Source: Hyperoodon ampullatus (taxonomy: Eukaryota > Chordata > Mammalia > Artiodactyla > Ziphiidae). Taken from it: a stretch of 64,000 nucleotides of DNA. Made by a program: the position numbers and the translations under genes. The notes under the pieces were generated by a model. It was not told the DNA's origin. It saw only the letters and a list, made by a program, of their open reading frames with translations, and did not search any database. The stretch lies in NCBI GenBank assembly GCA_949752795.1, contig OX457056.1, positions 176,352,428 to 176,416,427 on the forward strand, written 5' to 3'. Of the stretch, positions 21,861-34,559 are shown one piece after another; position 1 is the stretch's first letter; every line of letters begins with the position of its first letter.

Positions 21861-22079
21861 ACTGGTGTACAGCCAACGGTCATAATGCTGGGACCCCAGA
21901 AAAGGATGGCAAAATGTTAACTGTTGATGCAGGGAAATGGATACATGGGAGTTCATTACAAAACATCTATACTTTTGTACAAGTTCGAAAAATCCCATTA
22001 AAAAGTCTGAAATCTTTTGAGAAGGACCAGCTGAGGTTTAAGGGAAAACCTGGCTTTTGAATTAGAAAATTTAAGATCT

Positions 22080-22575
22080 ATTTGCACATGAAGACACGTT
22101 CTAACTCATGAGTAATCAGAGAAACGCAACTTGAAATAATGAGATATGAAGATGGCGAAGATGAGAAAGTGGAATGCCACCAGCTGGCAGAGGTGTGGGG
22201 GTAGCGGAGCCTGTGCAGCCATGCTGAGAGCAGCACGGCCCTGCTCTGACCTGGCGCCCAGCACAGAGGTCCTCACACGGGCGCATAGGGCGAGTGCAAG
22301 GAAGTGTTCCGTGCAGCTTCGTTTACAGTGCAGAGCTGGGGACAACTTGTGTGTCTGTCACTGGGAGCGTGGGTGGGTAAACCGTGGGGCTTGCAACCCA
22401 CGGAGCACTATGGTGTAGTCAGAAGCAACAGGTTTGATGTACCCATGGCAATAATGGACCTTAAAGGCATCAAGTTGAAGGAGAAACAAAGTAAGAAACA
22501 AATTCTCTGTGAAAAGTCAATTCAAAATACTGTCCCACAAGACAAAAGTCCTCATTTGGAAAGACACATATAAAC
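22080..22575 (+). mobile_element. Ancient L1 3' fragment
   Basis: Degenerate L1 end-of-ORF2/3' UTR sequence. ATCAGAGAAACGCAACTTG and AATAATGAGATATGAAG resemble the L1 phrase about copies tolerated in ORF2. Later, GGAGCACTATGGTGTAGTC and ATGGCAATAATGGACCTTAA match the tail. It is much more diverged and GC-rich than the other L1 pieces. Confidence 0.6.
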
Positions 22576-22583
22576 TAGGAAAT

Positions 22584-22914
22584 GGGGCTTCCCTGGAGGT
22601 GCAGTAGTTAAGAATCCGCCTGCCAATGCAGGGGACACGGGTTCGAGCCCTGGTCCGGGAAGATCCCACATGCCGCGGAGCAACTAAGCCCGTGCGCCAC
22701 AACTACTGAGCCTGCACTCTAGAGCCCATGAGCCACAACTACTGAGCCCGCATGCCACAACTATTGAAGCCCGTGCGCCCAGAGCCCGTGCTCCGCAACA
22801 AGAGAAGCCACCGCAATGAGAAGCCCGTGTACCGCAACAAATAGCAGCCCCCGCTTGCCGCAACTAGAGAAAGCCTGCACGCAGCAACAAAGACCCAACA
22901 CAGACATAAATAAA
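22584..22914 (+). mobile_element. CHR SINE, long type
   Basis: Full long-type copy from GGGGCTTCCCTGGAGGTGCA to ACCCAACACAGACATAAATA, including two ACAACTACTGAGCC units. It lies between an L1 3' fragment and a hAT-type remnant. I could not define a convincing TSD. Confidence 0.9.
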
Positions 22915-23030
22915 TCAGCAAACTATGGCTCTCAGGTCAAATCTGCCCTTTGTTTTTGTAAATAACGTTTTATTGGAACACAGTAACCCATTCGTTTAAG
23001 CATTGTCAGGGGAAGCTTATCTGTACAAAT
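22915..23030. mobile_element. hAT-type DNA transposon fragment
   Basis: CAGCAAACTATGGCTCTCAG and GTTTTATTGGAACACAGTAA correspond to the 5' half of the element at 42625. The CHR SINE at 22584 ends directly at its edge. Confidence 0.6.
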
Positions 23031-23094
23031 GATGGTAACATGCCATACACTAAGGGCCTGATTAACTTAACCCTCTGTGCCAGAGGTTAAGAAA

Positions 23095-23260
23095 ACAAAG
23101 AAGGTGGTAAGAAGATCTAGGCTTGAGTCCTCACTAGCTAACAGAGCCCTGGGAAGTCACTTTTCCTGTTTGCGCCTCAGTTTTGACAGCTGTAAAAATG
23201 GGGCAATATTCATCTTAGAGACAATATACCTGCAAGTGCCTTGTGAATTATAAATGGTTC
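23095..23260 (+). mobile_element. MIR SINE fragment
   Basis: GAAGTCACTTTTCCTGTTTG, GCCTCAGTTTTGACAGCTGT in forward MIR order. Confidence 0.65.
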
Positions 23261-23659
23261 TTCAAATGTGAAGGTTTCTTAGTATCAGGGTAACAAGAAG
23301 GTGGGAATGGTATCGCAAACGTGTCCTCCTATAATCCAATGTTGTCTTCTTCCCAGACTTCCTACTAACAGTGTCCTATCCTTTCTCTTCCTTGCCCACT
23401 CTATGGAGATGCTAACGATAAGGAAGTAGCCAGAAGGCAAGGCAAAGAGAAGGGAAACTGCAGACCAACAGGATCCACAAATGGGAAGCAAGCTGGGAAA
23501 AAAGTTAGAAAAGCTTATCAAGGGGAGATGGGTTGGACCTGACCGTGGCCACTGTCCATCAGGCCTCAGAAGAGAGCCGACTTATGACGTAATATCACCT
23601 CATGACATCCGACGTAGAGGGATGAGGGAAATTGGCAATTTCTGGTAACAAGGTCCGAC
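23261..23659. other. Intergenic, no feature seen
   Basis: No element recognised. Confidence 0.6.
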
Positions 23660-23845
23660 AGCTACCATTGCTTAGATGCTGAGCACATAGCAGGTGTATG
23701 CTGAACACCTCACGTACATAACCTTATTTATCCCAAGTACCTCGTACCATGATCCTATATGACAGATGAGAATATTGAGGGTATCAAAGGTTCAGTAATT
23801 ATTCCAAGGCCACACAACTGGGAAGTGGCAGAAGCAGTTCATTCA
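23660..23845 (-). mobile_element. MIR SINE fragment
   Basis: ATGACAGATGAGAATATTGA and CACACAACTGGGAAGTGGCA form a reverse MIR. Confidence 0.7.
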
Positions 23846-24244
23846 GTCCTCCCCAAAACCCTACGAGGAATCATCACCACCGCATAGATGTGAAGTCACA
23901 CAGCTGCAAGTGTTTGCGGCAGGGCCTCAGAAGAGCGACGCCAAACGCCCCAACTTTCACCACCACTTCAAAACACCTCCCTGAGACCCAGGGCCCAGAC
24001 GACCATTTATTAGAAAAGCCCCTTCACTTTCTCATGCCCTGAGCCATGCCATCCAAGAGAACATTCTAAGAAGTAAAAGCACACTTGAGTGCTGCTGGAG
24101 ACCTACCTGTGAGAGGCTGAGCAGCCTGCTGTGCACATTCCCTTCCTAAAGGCGTCCAGCTCCTTGCTGTCGGTAACTGAAGGGAAGGCTACCTGATGTA
24201 ACTAAGAAGCTGAACTTTAAAGGGGAGATGGCATAAAGATAAGA
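23846..24244. other. Intergenic, no feature seen
   Basis: No element recognised. Confidence 0.6.
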
Positions 24245-24350
24245 AAATCAGCTTTGGAGGAGGAAACAGGACCCTAGGCCTAGTCGTGAGAACTTGGGCA
24301 AGTCACTTCTCAAACTCTGTCTAGTTGGGTTTGCTTCTTTGCAAATGGAG
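24245..24350 (+). mobile_element. MIR SINE fragment
   Basis: ACTTGGGCAAGTCACTTCTC and GGGTTTGCTTCTTTGCAAAT fit the MIR core, truncated. Confidence 0.5.
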
Positions 24351-24414
24351 ACCTTCTTTCTTTCCTGCTTGAACCTGACCCACAGTTCCCAGTCATTTAA
24401 AAGTTAATCACAGT

Positions 24415-24605
24415 AATAATCTACTGGGCACTTGATCCTGGGAAGGGACTATGCCCTTTTACATACACTATATAATTTTATACTTAATATAAACGTATGA
24501 AGTAAATACTAAACTATCCTCATTTTATAGATGGCAAAGCTTAAAGTAACTTCCTCTGTCAACTCAGGATTTGAATCCAAGACTGCCTGACCAAGAAGAG
24601 TCCAT
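24415..24605 (-). mobile_element. MIR SINE fragment
   Basis: CTCATTTTATAGATGGCAAA and CAGGATTTGAATCCAAGACT form a reverse MIR. Confidence 0.65.
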
Positions 24606-24624
24606 GATTTTAACCCAAGGTACC

Positions 24625-24765
24625 TAAACCCTAAATTCACATTAGAACCAAATGGGGAGTTTTGGGGAAAAAAAAAAAACAAAAAAAAAACCCTGATGTG
24701 TGGGCCCAATCTTAGAGATTTTGATTTCATTGGTCTAAGGTGGGGCTGGGTTGAGAACCACTGGC
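24625..24765. mobile_element. hAT-Charlie-like remnant with A-rich insert
   Basis: AGAACCAAATGGGGAGTTTT and TGGGGCTGGGTTGAGAACCA fit the ends of a MER20-like element. An A-run with one C splits it at about 24670. Confidence 0.45.
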
Positions 24766-25434
24766 TTAACTGTATTACAAGGCAGCCCCCTATTAAAAAC
24801 TGACCAGCTGCTCATGTTCCCATCCCAGGTCCATGCACAGAAATGCACCAAGGTGCCTTAATACAGCTATATAACAAACTAACATAAAAAAGCTTCATAA
24901 TGTGTGGTAAGTGACAATATTCTGAAGCAATTAAACATGGCTCTTATTCATACTACTTTATATAAATACAAATGAATATATTTGGCTTTGCAATTTTTAA
25001 AAAATCTAAATTTGAAAGGTGTAGCATTCTGATAGCATCATTTTAGGTTGCTGGGTTTTGTTGTTGTTTTTCTTTTTTAAGGAAAGATATAGTAATATAA
25101 ATGAGGAAAATGAATCAAGCAATAAGAGAGAGCTCTAGTAAAAGAGAGTCCAGCCAACATTCCCACCCATACAGGAGTCCCAAATTGCAAGGATGACCCT
25201 TAGGGTTTTGTTATGTAGAAGTTTACATCAGGGTGACTTTTTGCAAGGTCACAGTCAGTGAGGAAGGTCAAGGTGCAGTGGAGAGACTTACATTTTCCCT
25301 TTTAAATCCAGAATAAGAGTAATTAATCCTTAAGCTGTGCAACTAGACTTCAGCAAGTAGGTACTCCTCGCCAATTTCTAGGTTTAAGCTGAGATTGTCA
25401 CTGTACATTAAAGTTGCATTCTGCACTCTCAAAA
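24766..25434. other. Intergenic, no feature seen
   Basis: AT-rich, without recognisable repeats. Confidence 0.6.
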
Positions 25435-25605
25435 ACAATTTTCTCACCTGCTTATTAGCTAGCTGTGTGACCCAGGCCATTTAGTATCTCTCAACCTTAC
25501 TTTCTATATTGAGCAGTAGGAATAATACCCAGGGTTCTTCCCAGGGTTGCTGTTAGGACTGAATGTGTTCGTCTGTGCAAATCAGTCTAGCACAGCGGCA
25601 GGAAG
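25435..25605 (+). mobile_element. MIR SINE fragment
   Basis: TTAGCTAGCTGTGTGACCCA is a very clear MIR core. CAGGGTTGCTGTTAGGACT follows. Confidence 0.75.
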
Positions 25606-25854
25606 AGAGGGGCCTCACCAAATATCACTTCTCCACCTTTCCCATGAATGCTCATGCTTGGTTATTGGACATAAGGCATGACTCAAACATATCCTTGAAG
25701 GATCTTGGAGCTAACTCTTTCTGTTAAGAGTTGAAAAGTTTGTTTTAAATACAATCACACTGTACCTTCACCATAAGCCTTGTTGATTGGATTAGGCTTA
25801 TGCATAAAATAGCACAATCTCACATAAGACATGTAAGTGTTGTATGTTACCTGA

Positions 25855-26185
25855 GTCAGGATGAGCTAAAATATATTGTAGCAAGAGTCCCCATACCCCC
25901 GTGGCTTCTACAAACATGGGTTTATTTCTTGCTCATTTCCATCTGGGATCAGCTGGGAACTTTGCTTTGTGTGGCCTCACTCTGGAACAGGGCCATGGCA
26001 GAGGGAGATTGGTCAATGGGAATCACACACTGACTACGCTCTTACAGCTTACAGTCTCACTTCTACACTGGCCTAAAGTGAGCAAGTCACATGGCCATAC
26101 CTAACTTCAAGGGGGATGAAAAAAACTACCACCTGCCTGGAACCAGAAATATTTGGAGAATCACACTGATGACTACCACAGGGAT
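25855..26185. mobile_element. Ancient interspersed repeat, family not named
   Basis: ATGGGTTTATTTCTTGCTCA, AAAGTGAGCAAGTCACATGG and CTTCAAGGGGGATGAAAAAA follow the order of a common old mammalian repeat. Strongly decayed. Confidence 0.45.
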
Positions 26186-27233
26186 CTTTACAGTTTACAA
26201 AGCATTTGTCACAATGATTGCCCAATTCTCAAAATATCCGAAGTAGCAATTAATTAATTATATGTGATAATTCAATTATAAGGAGTCAGCAAACACCAAC
26301 AAAAACAGAGAAAACCCAATGTAAACAGTTTGGGCAACTCTGCCCACTATTCTGAGTGAAAGTGCCTCCAGCTTATGAAACGTTGAACTTGCTGTTTCCT
26401 CAAGACGTGTCTGCCTCTTGAAGTATGTCTTTGGTAATGAGTGGGATTCTCATTTTGATTGATATTCTCTAGTAAATGGCCTCTGAATGAAGGCCAACTA
26501 TATCAATTCTCAGCTTAAAAACTGTGATCTTTCAATACTGAAGGAAAAACTGGCCATTTTTTTTTTCTTGAAATAGCCCAGCATGCATCTCTAATACAGC
26601 ACCTTCTTGGGGAGATTTAATTTGGACTATATAATGATTTTTGCCTTAAGGTCTGACTTCAGAGTCTGACCCCTGGGTGAAAGATGAGACTTCACTTTAT
26701 CCCTCTCCAAAAGATGAGGGAATGAACAAAGGCTCAGCAGTCAAATAACAAGGACACTGAGGAAGGAAGCGGCTAAAATCCCCGGCTCCTCAAGGCAAGT
26801 CCCCTGTGAAGGGATAGCTTAAATGCATCTCAAGAATTGTGTGGCCCTCTGGGTCTGGCCCCTGGCTCAGTATTTCACCCACCTCTTCCACCCTCAAGAT
26901 CAAAGTGTGAGGCAGGAGGCTAAGAATAGTCTCTTTTCTTAGTTAATCCTGGCAAGGAAGTGTTCTGGTTTCAAAGCCTGACCACTGGGTGTCAGGCTTA
27001 AGGGGGAAAGAAAATAGAGATGGTTTATCAACCCCACTTAATTATGCCAATAGAACCCAAGTGGGATTTGCTAAAGGATAAAAAATTGGCTGGCCCAAGT
27101 ATGTCAATATGCCGGGGAATGCTCACTAAACTTTCACTCATCTGATTAAATCAATAAATATTTATCTTTTCTACATCTGTAGGAATAATTCATTAGATAG
27201 CACAGTGCTGTGCCCCTAATCCTCTCTTGATTT
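26186..27233. other. Intergenic, no gene seen
   Basis: AT-rich. A short AAATCAATAAATATTTATC phrase near 27150 recalls an L2 end. Confidence 0.55.
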
Positions 27234-27246
27234 AAAGATTAAAGGG

Positions 27247-27499
27247 GGGGACTTCCCTTGTGGTCCAGTGGTAAAGAATCTGCCTTACCATGCAGGCGAC
27301 GCAGGTTCGACCCCTGGTCAGGGAAGTGAAGTCCCACATGCCACAGGGCAACTAAGCCCTCCCACCACAACTAAGAGAGGGAAAACCTGCACGTCACAAC
27401 TAGAAAGAAGCCAGTGCGCCGCAACGAAAGATCCCACGTGCCGCAACTAAGACCTGACACAGCCAAAAATAAATTAAATAAATAATAAATCTTAAAAAA
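27247..27499 (+). mobile_element. CHR SINE, divergent long type, with TSD
   Basis: The head GGGACTTCCCTTGTGGTCCA retains a sequence closer to the tRNA than the young copies do. The body ends AGCCAAAAATAAATTAAATA. TSDs are AAAGATTAAAGGG (27234-27246) and AAAGATTAAAAGGG (from 27500). Confidence 0.9.
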
Positions 27500-27984
27500 A
27501 AAGATTAAAAGGGAGTGGCCAATTTCTGTATCAAGCAATTCTAGAGACAGATCACCTGAAAGCTTCCTGCAACAAAACACCTGAGAATGCAGAAGAAATA
27601 TAACAAGATCTTTTAAAATGCGTAACAGAGCACAGCAGGAAACAGGGGAAATCCCCAAGATGGGGATGGGAGGAAGCAACCGACAATTCAAGGAAGGATT
27701 AGGTGAGTGGGTACACTTTGACATTTGCCAGACTTGGCAAGACAAGGACGGGAGGAATGGGACTAAGGGGTGGAGCACAACTGTGATTTCTACATAAAGC
27801 CTTGGCCTTCAAAAAAGCAAGTCTCTAGTGGCACAGATATGACAAGTTCAGTTCAGTTTTGCACTGGCTGGGGGTAGGGTAAGGTGTTAAGGGAAATAAC
27901 AATGCTGTAGAGATAACTGAGCTCTCCCTGCTCAGTTATCTGCTCTCCCCACCCTTTACCTCCACCTTCAAGGTTTGGAACCCA

Positions 27985-28090
27985 GGTCTCACTTAGGCTT
28001 GAAATCTTGGGCAGGTTACATAACCTCACAGCACCTCATAAATTTAGTTTATGTTAAGTGCTTAATTAACACAGTACTTGGTACATAAAA
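27985..28090 (+). mobile_element. MIR SINE fragment
   Basis: CTTGGGCAGGTTACATAACC and the later TACTTGGTACATAAAAGTAC fit MIR. Confidence 0.55.
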
Positions 28091-28493
28091 GTACTGTTCA
28101 AACATCGTAGGGCAAATCAAAATGTGTTTGATATGTTTTTCTTCCAGAGTTCAACATATTTTTCCTTAAGAAAAAGTCAAAAAACGATTTCTTTCCTTAA
28201 GTTAAAAAATAAAGAAGTCAAACTTTTCATTATTTGAAAACTGAACGAAAAAGAAGTACACTCCATCTTTAGTTGTAAAGGACCAAGATTTCACATGCTT
28301 ATACGATGCTAATCAAATTAGAAAAAAATAGCCTGACATCAGCAAAGGTTTGCAACTCCCTCCACAATGAAATTACTAAAATAACACACACACAAAATGT
28401 TTTAGTAACTATTATCCAAGTTCCCTTAATGCCACTGGCATAGTTTAAAAACCGTTTTTATTTGGGAAAAGAAAGAAATCAAAAGGGATTATA

Positions 28494-28704
28494 GGGCTTC
28501 CCTGGTGGCGCAGTGGTTGAGAGTCCGCCTGCCGATGCAGGGGACACGGGTTTGTGCCCTGGTCTGGGAAGATCCCACATGCCGCGGAGCGGCTGGGCCC
28601 GTGAGCCATGGCCGCTGAGCCTGCGCGTCCGGAGCCTGTGCTCTGCAACGGGAGACGCCACAGCAGTGAGAAGCCCACGTACAGCAAAAAAAAAAAAAAA
28701 AAAA
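28494..28704 (+). mobile_element. CHR SINE, short type, with TSD
   Basis: Near-consensus short copy with an A-tail of more than 20 nt. The TSD AAAAGGGATTATA at 28481-28493 and 28705-28717 is perfect. Confidence 0.94.
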
Positions 28705-28769
28705 AAAAGGGATTATAAATATAAAAGCCACCATGTACATAATTGCACAGGGGGGAAAGCCCTCACTTG

Positions 28770-28880
28770 GAATGAGGAAACAAAGTTAACAAACTGAATG
28801 ACCTTGAAGCAAACTTGGTTATTTCAGGGCCTTGATTTTCTTTGAAAATGAAAATTTGGAATCAATGGCTTGAGGTCCCT
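28770..28880 (+). mobile_element. MIR SINE fragment
   Basis: AACTGAATGACCTTGAAGCA and AGGGCCTTGATTTTCTTTG fit a decayed MIR core. Confidence 0.45.
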
Positions 28881-31324
28881 TCCGGCATTTCCTTTGATTT
28901 TGACGGCTGCTGCAACGGCGACAGAAGTTAGCCATTTGGCCCTCCCATTCCACAAAAACAAAACACGTTATCATTTTAAGAGTCAAAGAGTCAAATTCTT
29001 GTTTTGAATTTTAAAGCACTACATGACTGCTAAGGTTAAAACTCCTCTCTTTCAAAAATCGAAAAGGTTGAATCATCAGAGGATAAAACCCATCACCACT
29101 GAAAACCAAAGTGGATTTTCAACCTAGTAGAAAATCTGAATTGACAAAGCATGCAAAAATTAGCTCAAATAGCTGCAGCCTTCCTCCATGAGTATCCTGG
29201 TAAAGGCTTAGTGGTTTAAGTGTTTATTGTTTATGCTGCAGAAAGCAATGAGGCTGGAAGCATGAATGTAATATGCCCAGAAACTAGAATCTTCAACAGG
29301 GAAAGAGTTTTCTTCAAATAAAAATAACACAACTAAAAAATTCCAAATTCTTCATCAAAAGGTTTAATTTTTTTCACAGGATTCTTTTTTTGGGGGGGAG
29401 GGGTAACATGGGAGCAAACCACCAACTGTCAGTCATGTAATTCCAAAATTCCTGATATTTTACAGTCACTGGATTTACATACATTTGTAAGTGATGTTTC
29501 TCCACATACACATACAGTGAAAGACACTGTCCAAATAACTTTTGATGTAAAGTAGAACTTCGAAAGAGAAATCACTTAAGAAATCAAATCTTATATAGTA
29601 GAAATACTTTAAGCACAGCATTCACACATTTGACGGTAGATCCCAAATGCTTATCTAAACAGAGGGAATGCAATTAAGCTGCCTTCACTCAAAATGGTGC
29701 CAGAGGGCAACTACCCCATTTACTAGCCACTGATAAGTCATGACAACACTATTTCACAGCCTGTCACCATACTTCTGAAGCCCCCCACCCCACCCCAGGA
29801 TTCAGGATTTCCTCAACACTAGGGACTTATCTCAAAAGCCTTAGTTCAGAACAGTAAAATAAATAAAGATCGCAATGCCACATTCAGAAACTAGGTAATG
29901 GCTTGGAAGCAAAAAGGGGGCGGGGGAGAAATGAGGAACTGTCACTTATCTGTTTTTCTAAGTTTTCTATTTTTTAATAAATAGCAAAACTAAACTTAAA
30001 ACACTAATTTAAAAAATAAATCTAGCAGACTTAGAAATTCTGTGGGAAACCCAATGGCCATGGAAAACTTTTAGACCACTTACTAGTAGGTCTTTCTTCA
30101 GATATATTGTTCAGACATAATTTAGTAATATATATGAACATGGTTATAGTATTTATATTTACTAACGAGAAGAACTTGGCAAAAGACACCATATTCCTTT
30201 TCACAATAAAAGTTTTGAAAGGATTCTTTAGATATCATACGTATACAAAAGCTATTAGTATTCATTTTTACTACAAAATAAGCTAATTTCCTTACTTATA
30301 CCATTTAAATATTATTTTTCCCTCTTCCCTTATGGAACTGGGGGGAAAATACTACAGAAGAAAAACAACTGACGTTTCTGCTAAATAGTTCAAAAAGTCT
30401 TCCGTAAGTCTAAACACCTGCTCCTGCTTGCCTAGCTGGGTCTAAACCCTGTCAGGAGACTAAAAAAGGAAGGTCAAAAGAAATAAGGTCTCTCCCTGGA
30501 AACCTCTACTGGACCCTCTGAGAGTGCATGACATCCTGAGTTTCTCTTGTAGACAAATACTTCAGGCATTTATTGTAATCAGATACTGACTTCAGTAGAT
30601 TACAGCACAGGATCTATAAACAATCACAGACACTACACTATTAATTCATAAATATAACGTGGATTATCCATGAAAAACTTGTGATTCCTTTCAATACATT
30701 CAATACGTTCTTTCGGGATACTTCCCTGCAAGCATCCCCTGGCATATAATAAGGAAAAGAAAGCACTCAGGTTACTTAAATCTTCTTGTCATATTCACAG
30801 TAGTATCAATGTTTTTACAGGGGAATCTCTTTCCAGGTGACTTTAGCTAAGAATCCTAAGAGTCAGGGACTAATAAACAAGACAGACCTCTGGAAGGCGG
30901 TCACAATAAATATTTCAAAGTTCGTGTAAAGAATGGAGCTTTACTCAGGCCCCACGAAATACCCAATCACAATGGAATAGGAAAAGTTGCTACTTACAGG
31001 CATCCACTGGACCAGGTGTTAGTTATATACTATTTCATTTAGTCAACCCAATCCTTTGGCAAAGTATTATAACCAATTTCCCTTAACAAATGAGGAAGCG
31101 GTTAGGTAAGTCTCATCCAGTATTTCAAACCCCATCAATCTGTTTCTAAAGCTCATTACACGATATTCCTACCCCATATTCCTCGGATAATCTGGTTTCT
31201 AGTCTGGTGGTTAAAAAAGGAGTAGGCATTCTAAGAAGTAACCCCATCACCAGTGAGGAAGCAACAATGCAGTAAGAAAAGCAAACACAAGAAAGCAAGC
31301 CACAGTGGTTAGATTTTTTAAATA
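28881..31324. other. Repeat-poor AT-rich block (first part)
   Basis: No SINE, L1 or DNA transposon recognised over 2.4 kb. No coding exon is supported. Could include conserved non-coding DNA. Confidence 0.5.
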
Positions 31325-31430
31325 TCTGCTGAAACGTTACTGCATACCACACCTAATGTTAGGTACTAGGGACACAGTGACATGTGACACAGGCCCTGCC
31401 CTTAAGGAGCTCACAGCCTATCAGAGAAAA
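31325..31430 (-). mobile_element. L2 LINE fragment
   Basis: TTAGGTACTAGGGACACAGT and CTTAAGGAGCTCACAGCCTA are L2 signatures. Confidence 0.65.
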
Positions 31431-33731
31431 ACAGCCTTAAATACTCAATACTCCAAGGACAGAAATGGGTAAGACAATCATCATAATGGCTCGAAATCAC
31501 AGGGAAAAGCAGTTTAGCGTGAATTAAGCAGGAGGGAACATGATTCACTTCGGTTTGGAAATATTTCTCATCCCCAAACTAAACAAGTAACTTTTGGATT
31601 ACGTTCACTTCACACTAGCGTATCACTGATCCACTTTAAAAACAAGAAATAGTTGCAGTGAAAATCCATACTACAATAAAGCAAGTTACTGGTTTAAAAA
31701 AAAAATCCCCTGAGACCCTTGTAGTACCACTCGAGCAAGAGGAGCACCAGAATGCAGTAAAGTTCCTTTTCCTATTTCCTTGTGAACATTACACCAGAAC
31801 GGAAAACCAGATCCACCTTGCTCACACATGTGCCTATACATAATGTGGATAATGTTCTAAACTTAACGTGAGATCACAATCTGAGAACCATGCAATCAAT
31901 CAGGGACTCCAACCAGGCTTTATATATCCAAGCTCCCTAGTACACAGCTCAGGGGAAATGCATCAAGCAGTGCAGGGAGCCCTTAGGCTGCCAGAGGAAT
32001 GCCAGTTCCGCTGAGTGGCCACGTGACCTTGGACCTCAGTTGTTCTGGGGAGGAAAAAAAGGGGAGGGGGGGAAAATGCAGTCTACCCTAGAGGTAGGAG
32101 ATTGAGTTCTGATCAAGGACTCTTCAGAGTTCCTACGAATTATTTTAAAAGTTGCTATTGATTGCTTTCTCTTTTCCTCCACCATGCTCCCATCATTTCT
32201 ACTGCCTTCAGTCTACCTGTTTCTTAGTGAAAACAGGACAATAACTGTCCAAGAGAGCTGTTCATGTAAAAGTCCTCTATACTAAAAGATATCCAATATT
32301 ACCTTTCTCTATAGTAATTACACAAACTGTGGGAAATTTGGGCTTCAACGACTTTTCTTAACCCTGATAAACAAAATACCTTGTACCAAAACTGACACGA
32401 GCGGATCCCAAGCATCACATTACTTTAAGAAGACATCTCTAAAGCAATCAGGACTTTCTGTACAAACTCCTGTTTCTCTGAGGTAATTAAACATCTCTAA
32501 TAAAGGCAAGGAAAAAACAGAATCAGGCATTCAAAGCTTAAAAAACACCTTTAAGTCATCGGTCCAGCCTCTCTCAAATGTAAAAAAGGTAAACAATAAG
32601 AAAATAAAATGTAAACTATATTTTAAATTACAAAAATTTCATTAATATAATTAATCATGGGAAGTCATGATAGCACAAAGCAGCCAAATATAAAGCTTTT
32701 AAGAATTTCTAAGTCAATACTTTACAAAACAGTCTTCAGTACATATTTTTGTACTAAGGAGAACTGAGGCTGTACAATAAAAAGCAAATATACTAAAGTA
32801 ATACCATACGCTAACTACTGCAATTCAGAAATGAAATTCTAATCATTTCTTCTACAATTTACTGCACAAATTTATCTATCATTCCTTAAACATTAAAATG
32901 TTTCCCTTGTAAAGAAGAATGTTAGCACTGGTAAATTCTCCCTGTGAGTCAAATACTAGGTTCTTTGACAAGGTACTATAATATATAATAGAACTAGTGC
33001 CAAAGAGCTGAAGTATTCCCCAGCATCGGACCTTAACAATTCTACTTCTTTATGTGATCTAAAATAAACAACACTCACCTCTGTAAGCATTAAAATAAAT
33101 TTCCACTAGCATGCCTCTGATCGTGCCTCAGATTTGGCTAAGTCAAAATTTCTTTCAACTGCCAACAATTCTACATATGAATAACAAATTAAGCTGAAAT
33201 TAAGACACCTCTCAGCAAAAACATGACATCTATTACCGAGTGTAGACTGTGTTCACCAATGCCATTAACCAAAAATCACAAGAAAACAAGGCATAAGGAA
33301 AATTCACTGCTACTTGATGAGTTTACGGGTATAGTTGCCATCCAAATCTAAATACATGGAATGCATTAAACTCTAAGTATAAAGAACGTCTGCTTTGCCT
33401 AAATTTTTTTTTTTTTTTAATGGCAAGATCTTAAAAGACTTTACCACTTTCCTCCATGCCTACTATAACCATCCTCAACCTGGGGCAGCCTTCTCCCTGT
33501 TTTCAGTTCCCAGGCTACAGACCACAGAAGAGGAACCTGAGCAGAGTGAATTTACTATCAGATTCCTAAGATCTAAACCTGCCCATGACGAAGGCATCCC
33601 TTTGATGATCCTTTGCTTACTCACAATCAAACCACTTACCAACTCTGTCACACATTACTCCCTTCCCTCAAGCCTAAACTTGATCTCCAGTGCACACTAA
33701 GATCAATACATTCCCCCACCCCCATCAAAAC
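31431..33731. other. Repeat-poor AT-rich block (second part)
   Basis: Another 2.3 kb without a recognisable repeat. The 101-codon frame at 33395-33700 has no known domain. Confidence 0.5.
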
Positions 33732-33741
33732 AGAGGCATTT

Positions 33742-33952
33742 AGGGCTTCCCTGGTGGCGCAGTGGTTGAGAGTCTGCCTGCCGATGCAGGGGGACACGGG
33801 TTCGTGCCCCGGTCCGGGAAGATCTCACATGCCGCGGAGCAGCTAGGCCTGTGAGCCATGGCCGCTGAGCCTGTGTGTCCGGAGCCTGTGCTCCGCAACG
33901 GGAGAGGCCACAGCAGTGAGAGGCCCGCGTACCGCAAAAAAAAAAAAAAAAA
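33742..33952 (+). mobile_element. CHR SINE, short type, with TSD
   Basis: Near-consensus short copy with a pure A-tail. The TSD AGAGGCATTT is at 33732-33741 and 33953-33962. One extra G in the GGGGGACACGGG block marks this copy. Confidence 0.93.
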
Positions 33953-33962
33953 AGAGGCATTT

Positions 33963-34559
33963 GAGTTAGGGTCCCTTAACCCTCTCTTCTATCTTCACCT
34001 TAGTCTAAGGAAGTTTTCTCATTTCCTAGGCTACCACCACCAAGCTTGGCCTCAACCCCAGTCTCTCTTAAGACACAGGTCCAGGTTTTCCCTAAAACGG
34101 TTAAGCTGGGTCCCCTTCTTTTAATATCCCTGCCCTCTTGATCTCAATCCTAACCATGCAACTTCTTGTAAAAAGTAGCCTTGGCAAGCTTTTCCTAGTT
34201 CAAAACCCTCTCTCTCTCATTCAACAATGCCTAACAGAGGGCAGGTTGGCCATGCAAGGGACTCAGGCAAACTGAAGAAAATGTGCCTCCCTGCAGGGGC
34301 CAGACACAAACCCCACTGCGGATTACTGAGTGCCACGCTAAACATCAGGTAGGCCTGTCCTTGCCTGACCTATGAATATTTTGAAAAAACCTTATGTGAT
34401 CATCTTTCCCTTTCTAAACAATGGTTCTACTTGGTTTGAAACACCCCACGGTCACATAAAACAGATGAGCAGGCTGAAATCTGGCTCTTTGGGCTACCCA
34501 TTTGCAGCCTCTGCCTTAAACACAAACTGGTTAATCCAATGATTTTGTAGATTCACAAT
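33963..34559. other. Intergenic, possibly old L2-like sequence
   Basis: Pyrimidine-rich phrases resemble L2 but are too decayed to place. Confidence 0.35.

Noticed and set aside
29340..33400. Possible very long 3' UTR or non-coding transcript of DHX15 reaching this block
   Set aside because: DHX15 has a good polyadenylation signal at 40538, and nothing in the sequence links the block to the gene. Kept only as a low-interest finding.
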